A model generated the notes under the pieces. The model made no database searches, was not told the DNA's origin, and worked only from the letters and a program-made list of their open reading frames with translations. From the NCBI RefSeq assembly GCF_026965555.1, contig NZ_CP114040.1, forward strand, positions 8,468,001-8,532,000: a DNA stretch of 64,000 nucleotides. Reading direction: 5' to 3'. This document shows positions 20,201 to 26,384 of this stretch, piece by piece. How positions within the stretch are numbered: the first letter of the stretch is position 1; every line of letters begins with the position of its first letter. A program made the position numbers and the translations under genes. The DNA comes from Nannocystis punicea. Its GTDB lineage: Bacteria > Myxococcota_A > Polyangia > Nannocystales > Nannocystaceae.

Positions 20201-21304
20201 GGTCGTCATCGCCGCGACCAGCGAGGCCAGGGCGCCGTGCTCCTGCGCCGTCGCCACCGCCGCCTGCGTGCGCTCCAGCAGCGCCGCGAAGCCTCGCTCC
20301 GGGGCCACCGCGACGCGCAGCATCCAGCGGTCGGCCACCGGCCCCAGGCGCCGCTTGGCCGCCGGCCGGGCCGCGCGGGCCTCGACCACCAGCTCCGACT
20401 GACCGGTGTAGCGATGCAGCACCGCGAGCAGGCCGGCCAGGGCGACCGTCTGGACGTCGACGCCGGCGCGGGTGGCCGCGGCCACCAGCGCCGGCGGCAG
20501 GTCGTCCCCCACGCGGCGCGACACCCTGCCGCCGGCGCGGGCGGGCACCGGCGAGCGCGGGCGATCCACCGGCAGCTCGAGCAGCGCCGGCGCGCCCGCG
20601 TGCTGGGCTTGCCACCATGCGATCGCCCCGCGGGTCTGGGGCGACTCCAGCGACTCGGCCTGCGCCCGCAGGTGTTGCGTATAGAGGCCGGTCACCTGTC
20701 CGGTCATTCGACCGCCCCCCTCGACCAGCATTCGCCATTCCTTAATAAGAGACTCGGCGTCGCTGTCGGCATCGGCGAGCAGCGCGTGCACGACCAATAC
20801 TGCCAGGTGCCTGCCGGCGCGCTGGCGGATCAGGTAGACCCGCCAGGGTGGCTCCTGGCGTGGGTCGAGGCTGCTGCGGGCCGCATCGCCGGCGCGGCGC
20901 AGCACCTCCTCCTCGCTCCAGTCGGCGCCCTCGATGCGGACCAGCCGCGGCGAGGCGGCCCCCGCGATCACCTGGTAGAGCCGCGGTTCGCCGTTCTCCT
21001 GCGTCTGTTCGCAGAAGGTCGTCCGCAGCAGATCGTGGCGCTCCCCGAGACGCGCCGTCGCCTGCTCGACTCGCCCCGCGTCGAGCTCCCCGTCGATCCA
21101 GACGGCGGCGCAGCGGTGGTTGACCGGCGACGGCCCGAACAGCCCCAGGCGCAGCCATACGAGCGCCTGCTCGCACGAAGCAGCGATTGTGTAGCTCGCC
21201 GGCGGGCTCTCCCGGTGCGGTGGGCCGCGGTCGATGCAGTCGAATTCCGTGTATACATCCGAGCGACGAAGGTGCACATTTCCCCCTTTATGCGCGAACG
21301 ACAC
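11297..21304 (-). CDS. Hybrid NRPS-PKS megasynthase (C-A-T-C-A-T-KS-AT-ACP-TE)
   Basis: A 3335-residue assembly line. C1 (about 35-445) reads HALLADA from His173 where HHxxxDG is expected, so the catalytic second His is missing. A1 (470-960) has YTSGSTGRPKG and NHYGPAE. T1 carries Ser1017 in LGGHSL. C2 (1075-1500) is intact, with HHIVTDG at 1207. A2 (1530-2000) has NAYGPTE. T2 carries Ser2056. KS (2110-2530) has Cys2277 in SACSTS plus EAHGTAT and SNLGHLSAAAG. AT (2630-2930) has GHSLGE around Ser2725. ACP has Ser3044. TE has Ser3179 in GGHSAGG and a GDHF His. Two amino acids, one unreduced extender unit, then release are predicted. By hand alignment A2 has pocket residues D-A-F-V-V-A-A-V-C, suggesting a hydrophobic or aromatic substrate. 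GTG 21304 is the longest start; GTG 21277, three bases after AGGGGGA, is possible. No tailoring, transport or PPTase genes are adjacent. Confidence 0.97.
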   Translation of the reverse strand: MSFAHKGGNVHLRRSDVYTEFDCIDRGPPHRESPPASYTIAASCEQALVWLRLGLFGPSPVNHRCAAVWIDGELDAGRVEQATARLGERHDLLRTTFCEQTQENGEPRLYQVIAGAASPRLVRIEGADWSEEEVLRRAGDAARSSLDPRQEPPWRVYLIRQRAGRHLAVLVVHALLADADSDAESLIKEWRMLVEGGGRMTGQVTGLYTQHLRAQAESLESPQTRGAIAWWQAQHAGAPALLELPVDRPRSPVPARAGGRVSRRVGDDLPPALVAAATRAGVDVQTVALAGLLAVLHRYTGQSELVVEARAARPAAKRRLGPVADRWMLRVAVAPERGFAALLERTQAAVATAQEHGALASLVAAMTTRAPGCQVYFHGACEEPSAVTLDLGVVAHELELSLDLRAGLLLAAYDRDLFEADTVRRLLGHWEMVLVAALAEPGRPIAELALLVPAELQTIVHQWNATDAAYVGPDCLHGLFAAQVARTPEAPAVVDAGRSLTYRELHARATRLAWRLRELGVGADVPVGLFLDRSLELAVGVLAILMAGGTYVPLDPAYPAERLSWIVADSGAVAMVTSSRLAAALPPSQARTVLVDADLEASVTPLPRTDPGDLAYVIYTSGSTGRPKGIGMPHAALVNLIEWHAAELLGGARTLQFAALGFDVCFYEMFTAWRTGGSVHMIDEAVRHDVARLGATIEAEAIEKVILPVVVLQQLAEEFADRPEVLRSLKEVTTTGEQMHLTAPVIGLFERLPQCALHNHYGPAESHVVTAYPLPAARSQWVPHPPIGRPIANTRVLVLDPHMNLCPVGVPGELYIGGEGLARGYWNRPDLTAERFVPDPFADEPGARLYRTGDITRLRPDGTVDYLGRRDDQVKIRGVRVELGEVLSAISRHPRVQEAAVIAREDTPGERRLVAYFVAAQGEVAGEVAAELRAFLRRSLTEAMIPTAFMALPAMPLTPNGKIDKRALPRPEDEATASTSVPPRSELEASLAAIWQDVLKIDRVGAHDDFFALGGHSLLATQVLARVRRTFGVELALAQLYAGPTVAALAGAVRARRAPAVEATAIEPARREGPLPLSLAQERLFFLHRLAPDSTAYNCPHGFRLRGPLDAAALQRGLDALVERHEALRTTFVEVRGQGRQVIAGRGAVPLRRFDLRSLPEELRPLELGRRLANELRRPFDLERGPLVRGCLLQLADEEHFLLLDLHHIVTDGWSMRLLLDELAALYEAGRRGETASLPPLALQFADYAAWERGRVQHGLLRSIAWWRETLADAPRLLSLPTDRPRPNTQSFRGGAVALRPGPEVSAALRRLGAPAGLSPTLVLLAGFAALLHRYSGESVIVLGMPTAARDRVELEGLVGFFVNTLPIRVDLAGDPSFAELLAQVRRATLAAYDHDAVPFDRIVQELRPERTLSHNPVVQVGFAPQPPGARELRLAGLQVESVEPEVPRAIFDLTLYVRDEDDELSALLEYSADLFERATIERMGEHLVALLRGVIERPHGRVSQVPLLGPEERAAVVSGWNATPAVPGRPEMMHSLVARAAPERVAVTLGDAQLTYAALERRAELLARHLAARGVGPESLVAVSVERSLELVIAVVAVLKAGAAFLPLDPAYPAERLAFMLADSGARVVLTQARLAERFAGREVIRLDVDQHAIVADARAVTAADDPSRAAYVIYTSGSTGRPKGVVVEHRSAVNLARAQRVLFGLTDDSVVLQFSALSFDAFVFELLLAWGAGATLCLLPPGLPVPGPEFEEVLRSRRVSMCVLPPSVLAAMADAPLPDLVHVVAAGEACSAELVARWGRGRRFVNAYGPTETTVCATAYACEPGEGPPPIGRPLAEVQVYVLDPAGNPAPFGVFGELVVGGAGVARGYLGRPGLTAERFVPDPFSGAPGARLYRTGDRVRWRADGQLEFAGRLDRQVKLRGFRIELGEVEAAVRAHPAVQDAAVIVTREELVAYVVPRTASEGVAAAVREFAQGRLPGHMVPAAVVPVEAFPTLPNGKVDVRALAERRPRAEGRAIELPRSQVEQALAQIWREALGLEQVGVDEPFFELGGHSLLLARVRTAIEARFGRRVEMVELFQHPTIRSLAARLAGAAPEVAAATTATRAEVASEAIAIVGLAGRFPGADSVEALWQNLLAGVEGIRFADAEALAAAGIEPGPGFVPAFGALQDAFCFDAAFFGYSPQEARLMDPQQRVFLETAFAALEDAACDPGRGTPRVGVFGGCDAPRHWLALGGATGGIDEFQRGVANIPDNLTSRVAYKLGLRGPAVTVLSACSTSLVAVHLACQSLRAGECDVALAGGAAVAPEAVLGHVHEDGSILSPDGHCRPFDAEAGGTVAASGVGVVVLKRLADAVRDGDAIRAVIRGSAIGNDGAEKVGYTAPGLQGQVDVLRRAYAAADVSPASVALIEAHGTATRLGDPIEVAALTQVFRAAEAGTGGCALGSIKSNLGHLSAAAGVTGLIKATLALERGRIPGTLHFKAPNPALRLADSPFFVPAAAVDWPAGAGPRRAGVSAFGVGGTNAHVVLEAAPEPAPTSPGRPWQLLPLSARTSDALASRAELLASHLRERPTLPLADVAYTLQQRVALSPARCVAVCRDGEGAQAALCGRSPGQVVRGQVRARAPQVVFVFPGGGSQHVDMGRELYAAIPAFRAALDACAELFVAELGEDIRASMFPPPGEFEAAKQRLLAPSRNMASIFAVEYALAQVLLAWGLRPAAMFGHSLGEYVAATIAGVFSLADAVALVATRGALCDAAPAAAMVAVPLSAEAAAARLLPGLSLAAINGPEACVVAGAVEAMAPFVAALQAEGIDARRLPIATASHSVLMQPLVARLVERAREVEFAAPQIAVISGVTGTWGQAEVGDPSYWGRHLRETVRFADGVATLHADPDFAFLEVGPGGHLASFIRNHPDAGPDRLVVASMAHPRAGRSELEALLLALAQLWCAGATIDWSAFTGEERRRKLPLPTYPFARTRHTLELRPAAPTLVLAPPAEKEATTRAREVVREAPRDGLTAIVAEIWGEALGVARVHDGDNFFDLGGTSLTAVKIRARVRERFGVTTPVHALLEHPNFAGFVAALRGLLGGQAEAGGSLLVQLRPGRPGTRPLFLVQPIGGTVYTYLPLARHLDAGGAAIYGVRASGTDPGEPVLDSVPAMAERYVADILRVQPEGPYTVGGHSAGGITAYEVARQLEARGHAVRLLILDAPSMPAVYEDVIETIDDFLRSHEVFASSESPSYQSFVAALETDAALRQIVLATCLAEQRYRPGPIAAEVVYFAASEQRDARDTHAGMYWLDLVEGEFSLYRTPGDHFTMMDEPWVETLARLIDRHLGRRA

Positions 21305-22231
21305 GCGCTGGAGCGATTCGCTCCCGCTGCGGCAACTTCGTCTCGGGGCGCGGATATGATTCGCCGAGATGAAATGCCCGTAGTCGTGGAGCCAAGAAAC
21401 GACTATGTCCCGTGTAGCGGGTATGAATAGATATACAACTCGGCGCCGCGCCGCGTAATAGGAATTCTACCGACCGGACAGCTGTCCGCAAGCCGCCTCG
21501 CAAATGTCATTTGCCGAACCTTGGTTTTGAAGGTGTCCCCGCGCAGAGCAACGAACTTTCGCGCCGACGAGGCCGCGCCGCGCGGTACAGGGAGATCTCC
21601 CCGGCGAAGGACACTGTGAAGCATTCACGGCTCCTGCAGCGAACGGCTGTCCGCGCGATATGCACACCCCGGCGTGTCTCTCGAGCTCTGGGGACACACT
21701 ACAGGAAAGGCCGGCATCGCGCATCCTTGTCTGTGCATCGGTCTGTCTCCACATTCTACGAACCGCTCGCGGACGCGGACGCTCTTCAGCCGGCGGGTCG
21801 GCGACTGCTGCTTGCACTCGACCCCGATGAGCCCGCCCGGCGCGGCCCGACGGGCAGCGAGGGTCGCTCGACGAATCATGGCACACCGGTCGGTCGTGCT
21901 GACAATCGCCCCGGCTCGCGCCTCGACCGGACTGTCCACAGCCACCGCCCGCGCGTGCCGGCGAACCGACGCTTCCCCGGGTTTCCCGCGGCGATCGTCT
22001 GCGGACGCGCCGCGAAATCTCGCCCGCTCGCCTCGCCTCGCGCCCCGGGACCGTCGGCGCACGGAGACACGCGCGCGACGAGCTCGCCCTCGAACAAACC
22101 CTTGCTCGCCGCGCTCATCCCCGGGCAGCGCTCGAGCACCCCGCGGGCAGCCCGCCCGCGGAAGAACGGCCGCGATCGTTCTCCCCTGCCCGCACCGGCT
22201 CGCAGCGCGAATCACCGGACTGCTCGTCGAC
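21305..22231. other. Long intergenic region upstream of NRPS-PKS
   Basis: Over 900 bases without a convincing gene. The first 200 or so bases (21305-21520) are noticeably less GC-rich and should contain the NRPS-PKS promoter and leader on the minus strand. Several GTGTCC/GGACAC stretches (21534, 21608, 21690) resemble half-sites of the window's palindrome family. Beyond 21700 the composition turns to GC-rich sequence open in several frames, with no codon bias I trust. Confidence 0.5.
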
Positions 22232-23188
22232 TCACGACAATCGACACCGACCCCTCGCGGCGCAGTTTCTCGGCGGTTCTGCCTCACCCCGGCATCCGCG
22301 GTCGTCCGTCGCGCACGCCTCGCTCCGCCACGAGTCGAGCGCGTCGCCTCGATCGCCGCACGCCCCACCCGCACCGCTGCCCTCGACCGCAGCCCGCCGA
22401 TTCTCCGCCTCGCACGGATCGCTGCGCTCGACGTCCGCACCGCTGCCCTCGGCTGTAGCCCGCCGATTCTCCTCGCCGCACGGGTCGCCGCACGCTCCGC
22501 CCGCAGCGCCGCCCTCGACCGCAGCCCGCCGATTCTCCGCCTCGCACGGATCGCTGCACTCGACGTCCGCACCGCTGCCCTCGGCTGTAGCCCGCCGATT
22601 CTCCTCGCCGCACGGGTCGCCACAAGCTCCGTCCGCAGCGCCGCCCTCGACCGCAGCCCGCCGATTCTCCGCCTCGCACGGATCGCTGCGCTCGACGTCC
22701 GCACCGCTGCCCTCGGCTGTAGCCCGCCGATTCTCCTCGCCGCGCGGGTCGCCGCGCTCGACGGCCGCTCCGCTGCTCTCGGCTGCAGCCCGCCGATTCT
22801 CCTCGCCGCGCGGGTCGCCGCGATCGACCGCAGCGCGGCGATTCCCGTCGCGACACGGCTCACTTCCCTCGCCGCTCGCTCTGTCGGCCCCGCTCCGGTC
22901 GAACGCGCAGCCCTGATTCCCCTCGCCGGGACAGCGCTCTCCGCCGCCGCTCGACCCGTCGGCGCCTGCGCGCTGGCCGATGGCCGCGCCCGCATCATTA
23001 AAAAATGCCGCACCTTCCGACGGTAACCGGCGCACGAGCCAGCCGCAACCGGTTCGCCCTGCCATCAATCTGCAGCGAAGCCCGAGGTTGCGGCCTGCAG
23101 GCAGCACCTGCGAATCAACGGTGCCGGCCGCGAGCCGTGCTCGTGTGCGCCGGCCCGCGGCCGATTGACCACATGTCCCAAAGGACAC
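22232..23188 (-). CDS. Possible Glu/Ala/Gly-rich 22-residue-repeat protein (doubtful)
   Basis: This frame of up to 318 codons covers the minisatellite. Among the three frames open here it has the most coding-like pattern, with G-rich first positions and G/C-rich third positions (GAG GCG GAG, GTC GAG GGC). Its repeats read DPCEAENRRAAVEGG and DPCGEENRRATAEGSGADVE, so each 66-base DNA unit gives 22 residues with a fixed Cys and an ENRR signature. The N-terminal 60 residues look less convincing, and the true start could be an internal one such as MAGRTGCG. No signal peptide, ribosome site or family was recognised. It may equally be a non-coding repeat. Confidence 0.3.
   Translation of the reverse strand: MSFGTCGQSAAGRRTRARLAAGTVDSQVLPAGRNLGLRCRLMAGRTGCGWLVRRLPSEGAAFFNDAGAAIGQRAGADGSSGGGERCPGEGNQGCAFDRSGADRASGEGSEPCRDGNRRAAVDRGDPRGEENRRAAAESSGAAVERGDPRGEENRRATAEGSGADVERSDPCEAENRRAAVEGGAADGACGDPCGEENRRATAEGSGADVECSDPCEAENRRAAVEGGAAGGACGDPCGEENRRATAEGSGADVERSDPCEAENRRAAVEGSGAGGACGDRGDALDSWRSEACATDDRGCRGEAEPPRNCAARGRCRLS
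22377..22838. repeat. 66-bp minisatellite arranged as 132-bp higher-order repeat
   Basis: The core AGCCCGCCGATTCTCC recurs with exactly 66-base spacing seven times (CGATT at about 22398, 22464, 22530, 22596, 22662, 22728, 22794). Two variants alternate: one continues CGCCTCGCACGGATCGCTGC, the other TCGCCGCACGGGTCGCC, giving a 132-base unit in the order A B A B A B B. An eighth, shifted and degenerate copy is near 22839. Alternation this regular implies duplication of the 132-base pair rather than of single units. Confidence 0.92.
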
Positions 23189-23190
23189 TT
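23171..23190. repeat. ACATGTCC-family palindrome with T-rich flank
   Basis: ACATGTCC-CAAA-GGACACTT followed by TTCTTCTTT. In the plus direction this is a short stem plus T-rich run, terminator-like. Confidence 0.55.
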
Positions 23191-23213
23191 TTCTTCTTTA
23201 AAAAAAAGAAGAA
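23191..23213. terminator. AT-rich hairpin
   Basis: TTCTTCTTT, loop AAAAA, AAAGAAGAA: a perfect 9-bp AT-only stem, very unusual in DNA of this GC content. It directly follows the palindrome at 23171. Directionality and function are unclear; it could end plus-strand transcription or be an easily melted site. The remaining 480 bases to 23691 hold nothing else I can support. Confidence 0.4.
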
Positions 23214-23691
23214 TGTGGAGGCGCATCGTCGCGCCGCGACCGATCGTCGCAATCGTCCCGCGAGCGCCGCGCACGCCGTGACTCCGGCCACCGCCTCGTC
23301 ACCGCCTGCCGCGGGCCTCCCTTTCGATCGCGCAAGACTCGCTGAATTCGCCGGCGAACGCTGGCGGGCCGGCTCGATTCGCCGAGCGGCCGTCCTTCGC
23401 CCCGCCCGCCCCGGAGCGCCCGCTCGCCGGCACCTCACGGCCTGCGCCAGCGCTCCGCGCCGTCTCCGTCCAGCCCGCCTCGCTGCGCTCGCTCCCCGGC
23501 TCACGGCCTGCCCCGCGGGCTCGGGTCCGCCGCTCGATGCAGGCCAGGCTCCGGAGGACTCGCCTCACCGCGAGGTCGCAATCAGCGGTGCACGCGGACC
23601 CCAGCGCGCGCGGTCCTCACATTCCTCTGTCGCTCGCACCCACCGTCCAGAATCACGAGCGCCGCGGCGGTGCCGTCGATCTGGCGCGCGC

Positions 23692-24411
23692 TCACGCGCC
23701 GCGCTCGGCGATGTGAATCGCGCTGGCGACGCTCTTCGCCACTGTCTCTTGCAGGAGCGACGAGAACAGCGTGTACGCCGCCTTGTGGCCGTAGTACAGC
23801 CCGACCGCGCGGCGCTCGTCGATGCGGAAGCCGTGGCGCCAGGCGATCGCGCCGGTGTCGGCGCGGCGGATCTCCACGTCGAACTCCCCGTCGAAGGAGA
23901 GGAAGGTGAACGGCGCCCCGATCAGCGCCAGCACCCCCAGCGGCACCGCGTTGCTGTGGATCCGCATGTCGGTGCGACGGATGGCGCCGTCGATCACGTA
24001 CCGCGCATCGCCGCCCTTGCGACATCGTTCGGGCGAGGCAGTCACCTCGATCGGCCAGTCGGGCCGCGCCTCCCGGATCGTCGCCGCCAGCAGGTCCGGC
24101 AGCGCCGTCCCGAGGTCGCCCGAGCGGACCTGCGGCCGCCCGTGCTTGCTGCCGGCGAAGCCGCCGCGGTCGACGTAGTGGATCGTGTTCCCCATATAGA
24201 GGAGATTGGGCCCGGGGATCAGGCCGACCGGCGAGGTGGTCATCAGCCGATCGCCGCGGAGGTCGTCGAATCGACACACGAGCAGCGGCACAGGCGGACC
24301 TGCGGCCTCGGGCAGTGCCGGCAGCTGGATGGGCGTGTCGTGCAACGGGGCCAGGTGGGTGCTGCAGCCCGCCGCGACGAGCGACGCGACCGCGATTGCG
24401 CGTGAGAGCAT
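23692..24411 (-). CDS. Outer-membrane-type lipoprotein, unknown function
   Basis: 239 residues. The signal peptide MLSRAIAVASLVAAGCS has lipobox VAAGC, so Cys16 is the predicted lipidation site. The mature protein is mixed alpha/beta, with DDLRGDR, YVIDGAIRRTDMRI and the hydrophobic PLGVLALIGAPFTFLSFDGEFDVEIR, then RRADTGAIAWRHGFRID. The layout (short segment, non-polar turn, beta-rich strands) resembles bacterial lipoproteins with an assembly or GNA1162-like fold, but I cannot assign a family with certainty. It is convergent with nothing and monocistronic. Confidence 0.82.
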   Translation of the reverse strand: MLSRAIAVASLVAAGCSTHLAPLHDTPIQLPALPEAAGPPVPLLVCRFDDLRGDRLMTTSPVGLIPGPNLLYMGNTIHYVDRGGFAGSKHGRPQVRSGDLGTALPDLLAATIREARPDWPIEVTASPERCRKGGDARYVIDGAIRRTDMRIHSNAVPLGVLALIGAPFTFLSFDGEFDVEIRRADTGAIAWRHGFRIDERRAVGLYYGHKAAYTLFSSLLQETVAKSVASAIHIAERGA

Positions 24412-24839
24412 GCGCCCTTGAACCCGAAAACCGGCCGGCTATTCCCGCCCCGCGCCGATCTTCCGCCGGCGCGATCGAGCGCGCGACCCGGCCCCCCGAC
24501 CCGCCGCCCTCGGGGTCGCGTCCCGGTCGACCGCATCCTGATCGATCATTGCGGCGCTGGCACGGTCCGATCATTGCGCATTGTCGACAGTCGATCCGCG
24601 AAACAGGAGGATCGACGATCGCGCACCTCCCCGCGCCGCGACCGGACGTCGCAGGCCCGACGTCGACGGCGCGCCCCGATGACGCCGCGGCAGGTCGACG
24701 CCGCGCCCACATTCGCCGCGCGGCCTCGCGGTCCAGCTCACGAGCCCCGCAAGTCTTGCCGGCACCGGCACCTGGTCTCGAGAATCGCCGGTGATACAGT
24801 GCAGTCCATCGATTGGCTGTTTTCGACCGGAGAACTACG
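24412..24839. other. Divergent intergenic region
   Basis: About 430 bases between the minus-strand lipoprotein and the plus-strand DUF4388 operon, so promoters for both should lie here. No strong inverted repeats or small genes were noticed. Confidence 0.5.
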
Positions 24840-25601
24840 GTGATTGAGCCCATACGCGCCCTGCGTCCCCGATCCACCGAGCTGCTGCGCGGCGACCTGC
24901 GCGACGTGAGCCTCGTGTCGCTGCTGCAGCTGGCGCAGGTCGAGGCCGTGAGCGGCTGGCTGCGCGTCGACGGCCGCGGCGAGATCAGCCTGCTCAAGGG
25001 CCACGTCGGCAGCGTCGTCTGCGGCCGGCTGAGCGGCGTCGAGGCCCTGCGCGAGCTCGCCTTCCACGACCGCGGCCGCTTCGTCCTCGCCCGCGGCGAG
25101 CCTGCCGGCGACCGCTGCGGCGACAACGTCACCTTCGCGCTGATGGACGCCTACCGCCTGCGCGACGAGTGGAAGCGGCTCGCCGAGGCAGTCCTGCGGC
25201 GCGTCGACGAGAAGCCGTGGAAGCCCACCGGCGGCCCGTTCGACCCGATCGTGCTCGAGCTCGACGGCCAGCGCCCCCTCGCCGAGCTCGTCGCTCCGCA
25301 CCTCGGGATCGTCACCCTCGTGATCGACGCCGCCCTCGACGCCCTGCGCCTCGGCCTCGTCGAGCGCGTCCTCGACGCCCAGCGGCGCCCGCCCGCGCTC
25401 GCGGTGGTCGACGGCGAGGACTACGACGATTTGCTCGACCGCGGCCGCGAGCTCGCCCGCCGCGGCGACTACGACGCCGCCGAATCCCTGCTCCGCCGCG
25501 CCCTCGCCCGCCGCCCGGACGATCGCGTGGTCCAACAGAACTTGCGGGCCCTCGCCCGGCGCCGCGCCGCGGCCGGGCCCGACACAGAGGAAGTCCGATG
25601 A
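24840..25601 (+). CDS. DUF4388 (PATAN-type) domain protein with TPR tail
   Basis: 253 residues from a GTG at 24840, chosen because GGAGA lies about 7 bases upstream; a TTG at 24813 is possible but unsupported. Residues 15-85 match the DUF4388/PATAN pattern (RGDLRDVSLVSLLQLAQ, GWLRVDGRGEISLLKGHV, LRELAFHDRGRFVL), found in myxobacterial and cyanobacterial response-regulator-like adaptors. Residues 195-245 contain a TPR-like helix pair (LARRGDYDAAESLLRRALAR). Its stop overlaps the next start by ATGA, so it opens a translationally coupled four-gene operon with two roadblock proteins and a protoglobin. Probably a signalling adaptor. Confidence 0.88.
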   Translation: MIEPIRALRPRSTELLRGDLRDVSLVSLLQLAQVEAVSGWLRVDGRGEISLLKGHVGSVVCGRLSGVEALRELAFHDRGRFVLARGEPAGDRCGDNVTFALMDAYRLRDEWKRLAEAVLRRVDEKPWKPTGGPFDPIVLELDGQRPLAELVAPHLGIVTLVIDAALDALRLGLVERVLDAQRRPPALAVVDGEDYDDLLDRGRELARRGDYDAAESLLRRALARRPDDRVVQQNLRALARRRAAAGPDTEEVR

Positions 25602-25966
25602 CCCGCTCCGAACAGATAAGCAAGCTGCTGCGCAACCTCTCCACCACCACCCCCGACATCGAGGCCGCCGCCGTGGTCGACAACGACGGCCTCCTCATCG
25701 CCTCGGCCCTGCCCGCCGACGTCGAGGACGACCGGGTCGCGGCCATGAGCGCCGCGCTCCTCGGCATGAGCGAGCGGATCGTCCGCGAGCTCGCGCGCGG
25801 CGAGTTCTCGCTGGTCATGGTCCGCGGCTCACAGGGCTTTGCGATCCTCGCGCGCACCGGCGCCGACGCGGTGCTCACCGTGCTCGCCACCGAGGCCGCC
25901 AAGCTCGGCCTTGTGTTCCTCGACATCTCGCGCGCGGCGAAGGAGATCGGCCGCCTGCTCGGATGA
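25598..25966 (+). CDS. Roadblock/LC7 domain protein
   Basis: 122 residues, a single roadblock/LC7 domain: PDIEAAAVVDNDGLLIASALP, then VAAMSAALLGMSERIVREL, GEFSLVMVRGSQGFAILAR and a final helix. In myxobacteria such proteins (for example MglB) are GTPase-activating partners of Ras-like MglA proteins; no GTPase gene is in this window. It starts within the stop of the DUF4388 gene (ATGA at 25598), implying coupled translation and balanced production. The next roadblock gene starts 7 bases after its stop. Confidence 0.93.
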   Translation: MTRSEQISKLLRNLSTTTPDIEAAAVVDNDGLLIASALPADVEDDRVAAMSAALLGMSERIVRELARGEFSLVMVRGSQGFAILARTGADAVLTVLATEAAKLGLVFLDISRAAKEIGRLLG

Positions 25967-25973
25967 ACCGCCG

Positions 25974-26384
25974 ATGCACGGCGTCGAGGCCCAGCTCACC
26001 GCCCTCCTGGGCGGCATGAACCGCGGCGGCGGTTATCCGTTGTCGCTCGTGTGCACCGACCAGGGCCTGCTCGTCGCCGCCGCCGGCGAGCACGCTCGCA
26101 GCGACGTCGCCGCCGGGCTCACCAGCCTGTTCGACGACATCGTCAACCGCGCCGTCCGCGACCTCGGCCTCGCGGACGTCGACGAGCTCACCCTCGCGGC
26201 GCCCGACGCCGGCCGTGTCGTCATTCGCCCGCTCGCGCGCGACTGCGTGCCGCGGCTGTTCCTCGTCGTATTCGTCCCCGGCGGCCGCACCTGGCGGCGC
26301 CACACCAATCACATCACCCGCAAGCTGCTGGCGCTGCTCGGCCCCTGGCTCACGCGCGCCGCAGCCCCGCAAGAGGCCTCATGA
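25974..26384 (+). CDS. Second, divergent roadblock-like protein
   Basis: 136 residues. The order of elements is that of a roadblock domain (GGYPLSLVCTDQGLLVAAAGE; a helix through FDDIVNRAVRDLGL; RVVIRPLARDCVPRLFLVVF), but it is clearly divergent from the preceding roadblock protein, with a longer Arg-rich C-terminal helix. The start MHGVEAQ is chosen because it gives the usual domain edge and lies 7 bases after the previous stop. Its stop overlaps the protoglobin start by ATGA. A heterodimer with the first roadblock protein is plausible but is inference. Confidence 0.8.
   Translation: MHGVEAQLTALLGGMNRGGGYPLSLVCTDQGLLVAAAGEHARSDVAAGLTSLFDDIVNRAVRDLGLADVDELTLAAPDAGRVVIRPLARDCVPRLFLVVFVPGGRTWRRHTNHITRKLLALLGPWLTRAAAPQEAS

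Noticed and set aside
1101..21304. P450 as part of the NRPS-PKS cluster
   Set aside because: They are 9 kb apart with unrelated genes between, and nothing in the sequence links them.
10766..21430. A plus-strand frame of over 3500 codons opposite the NRPS-PKS
   Set aside because: Antisense shadow of the megasynthase, with no domain signals and a composition of Arg, His and Gln from reversed GC codons.
22377..22838. CRISPR array
   Set aside because: The units are contiguous 66-base tandem repeats with no unique spacers between them.
21625..23026. Two other long open frames across the minisatellite, one on each strand
   Set aside because: They encode Arg/Ala or Pro/Leu/Arg repeats with poor codon pattern. 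Openness follows from a 66-base repeat without stops.
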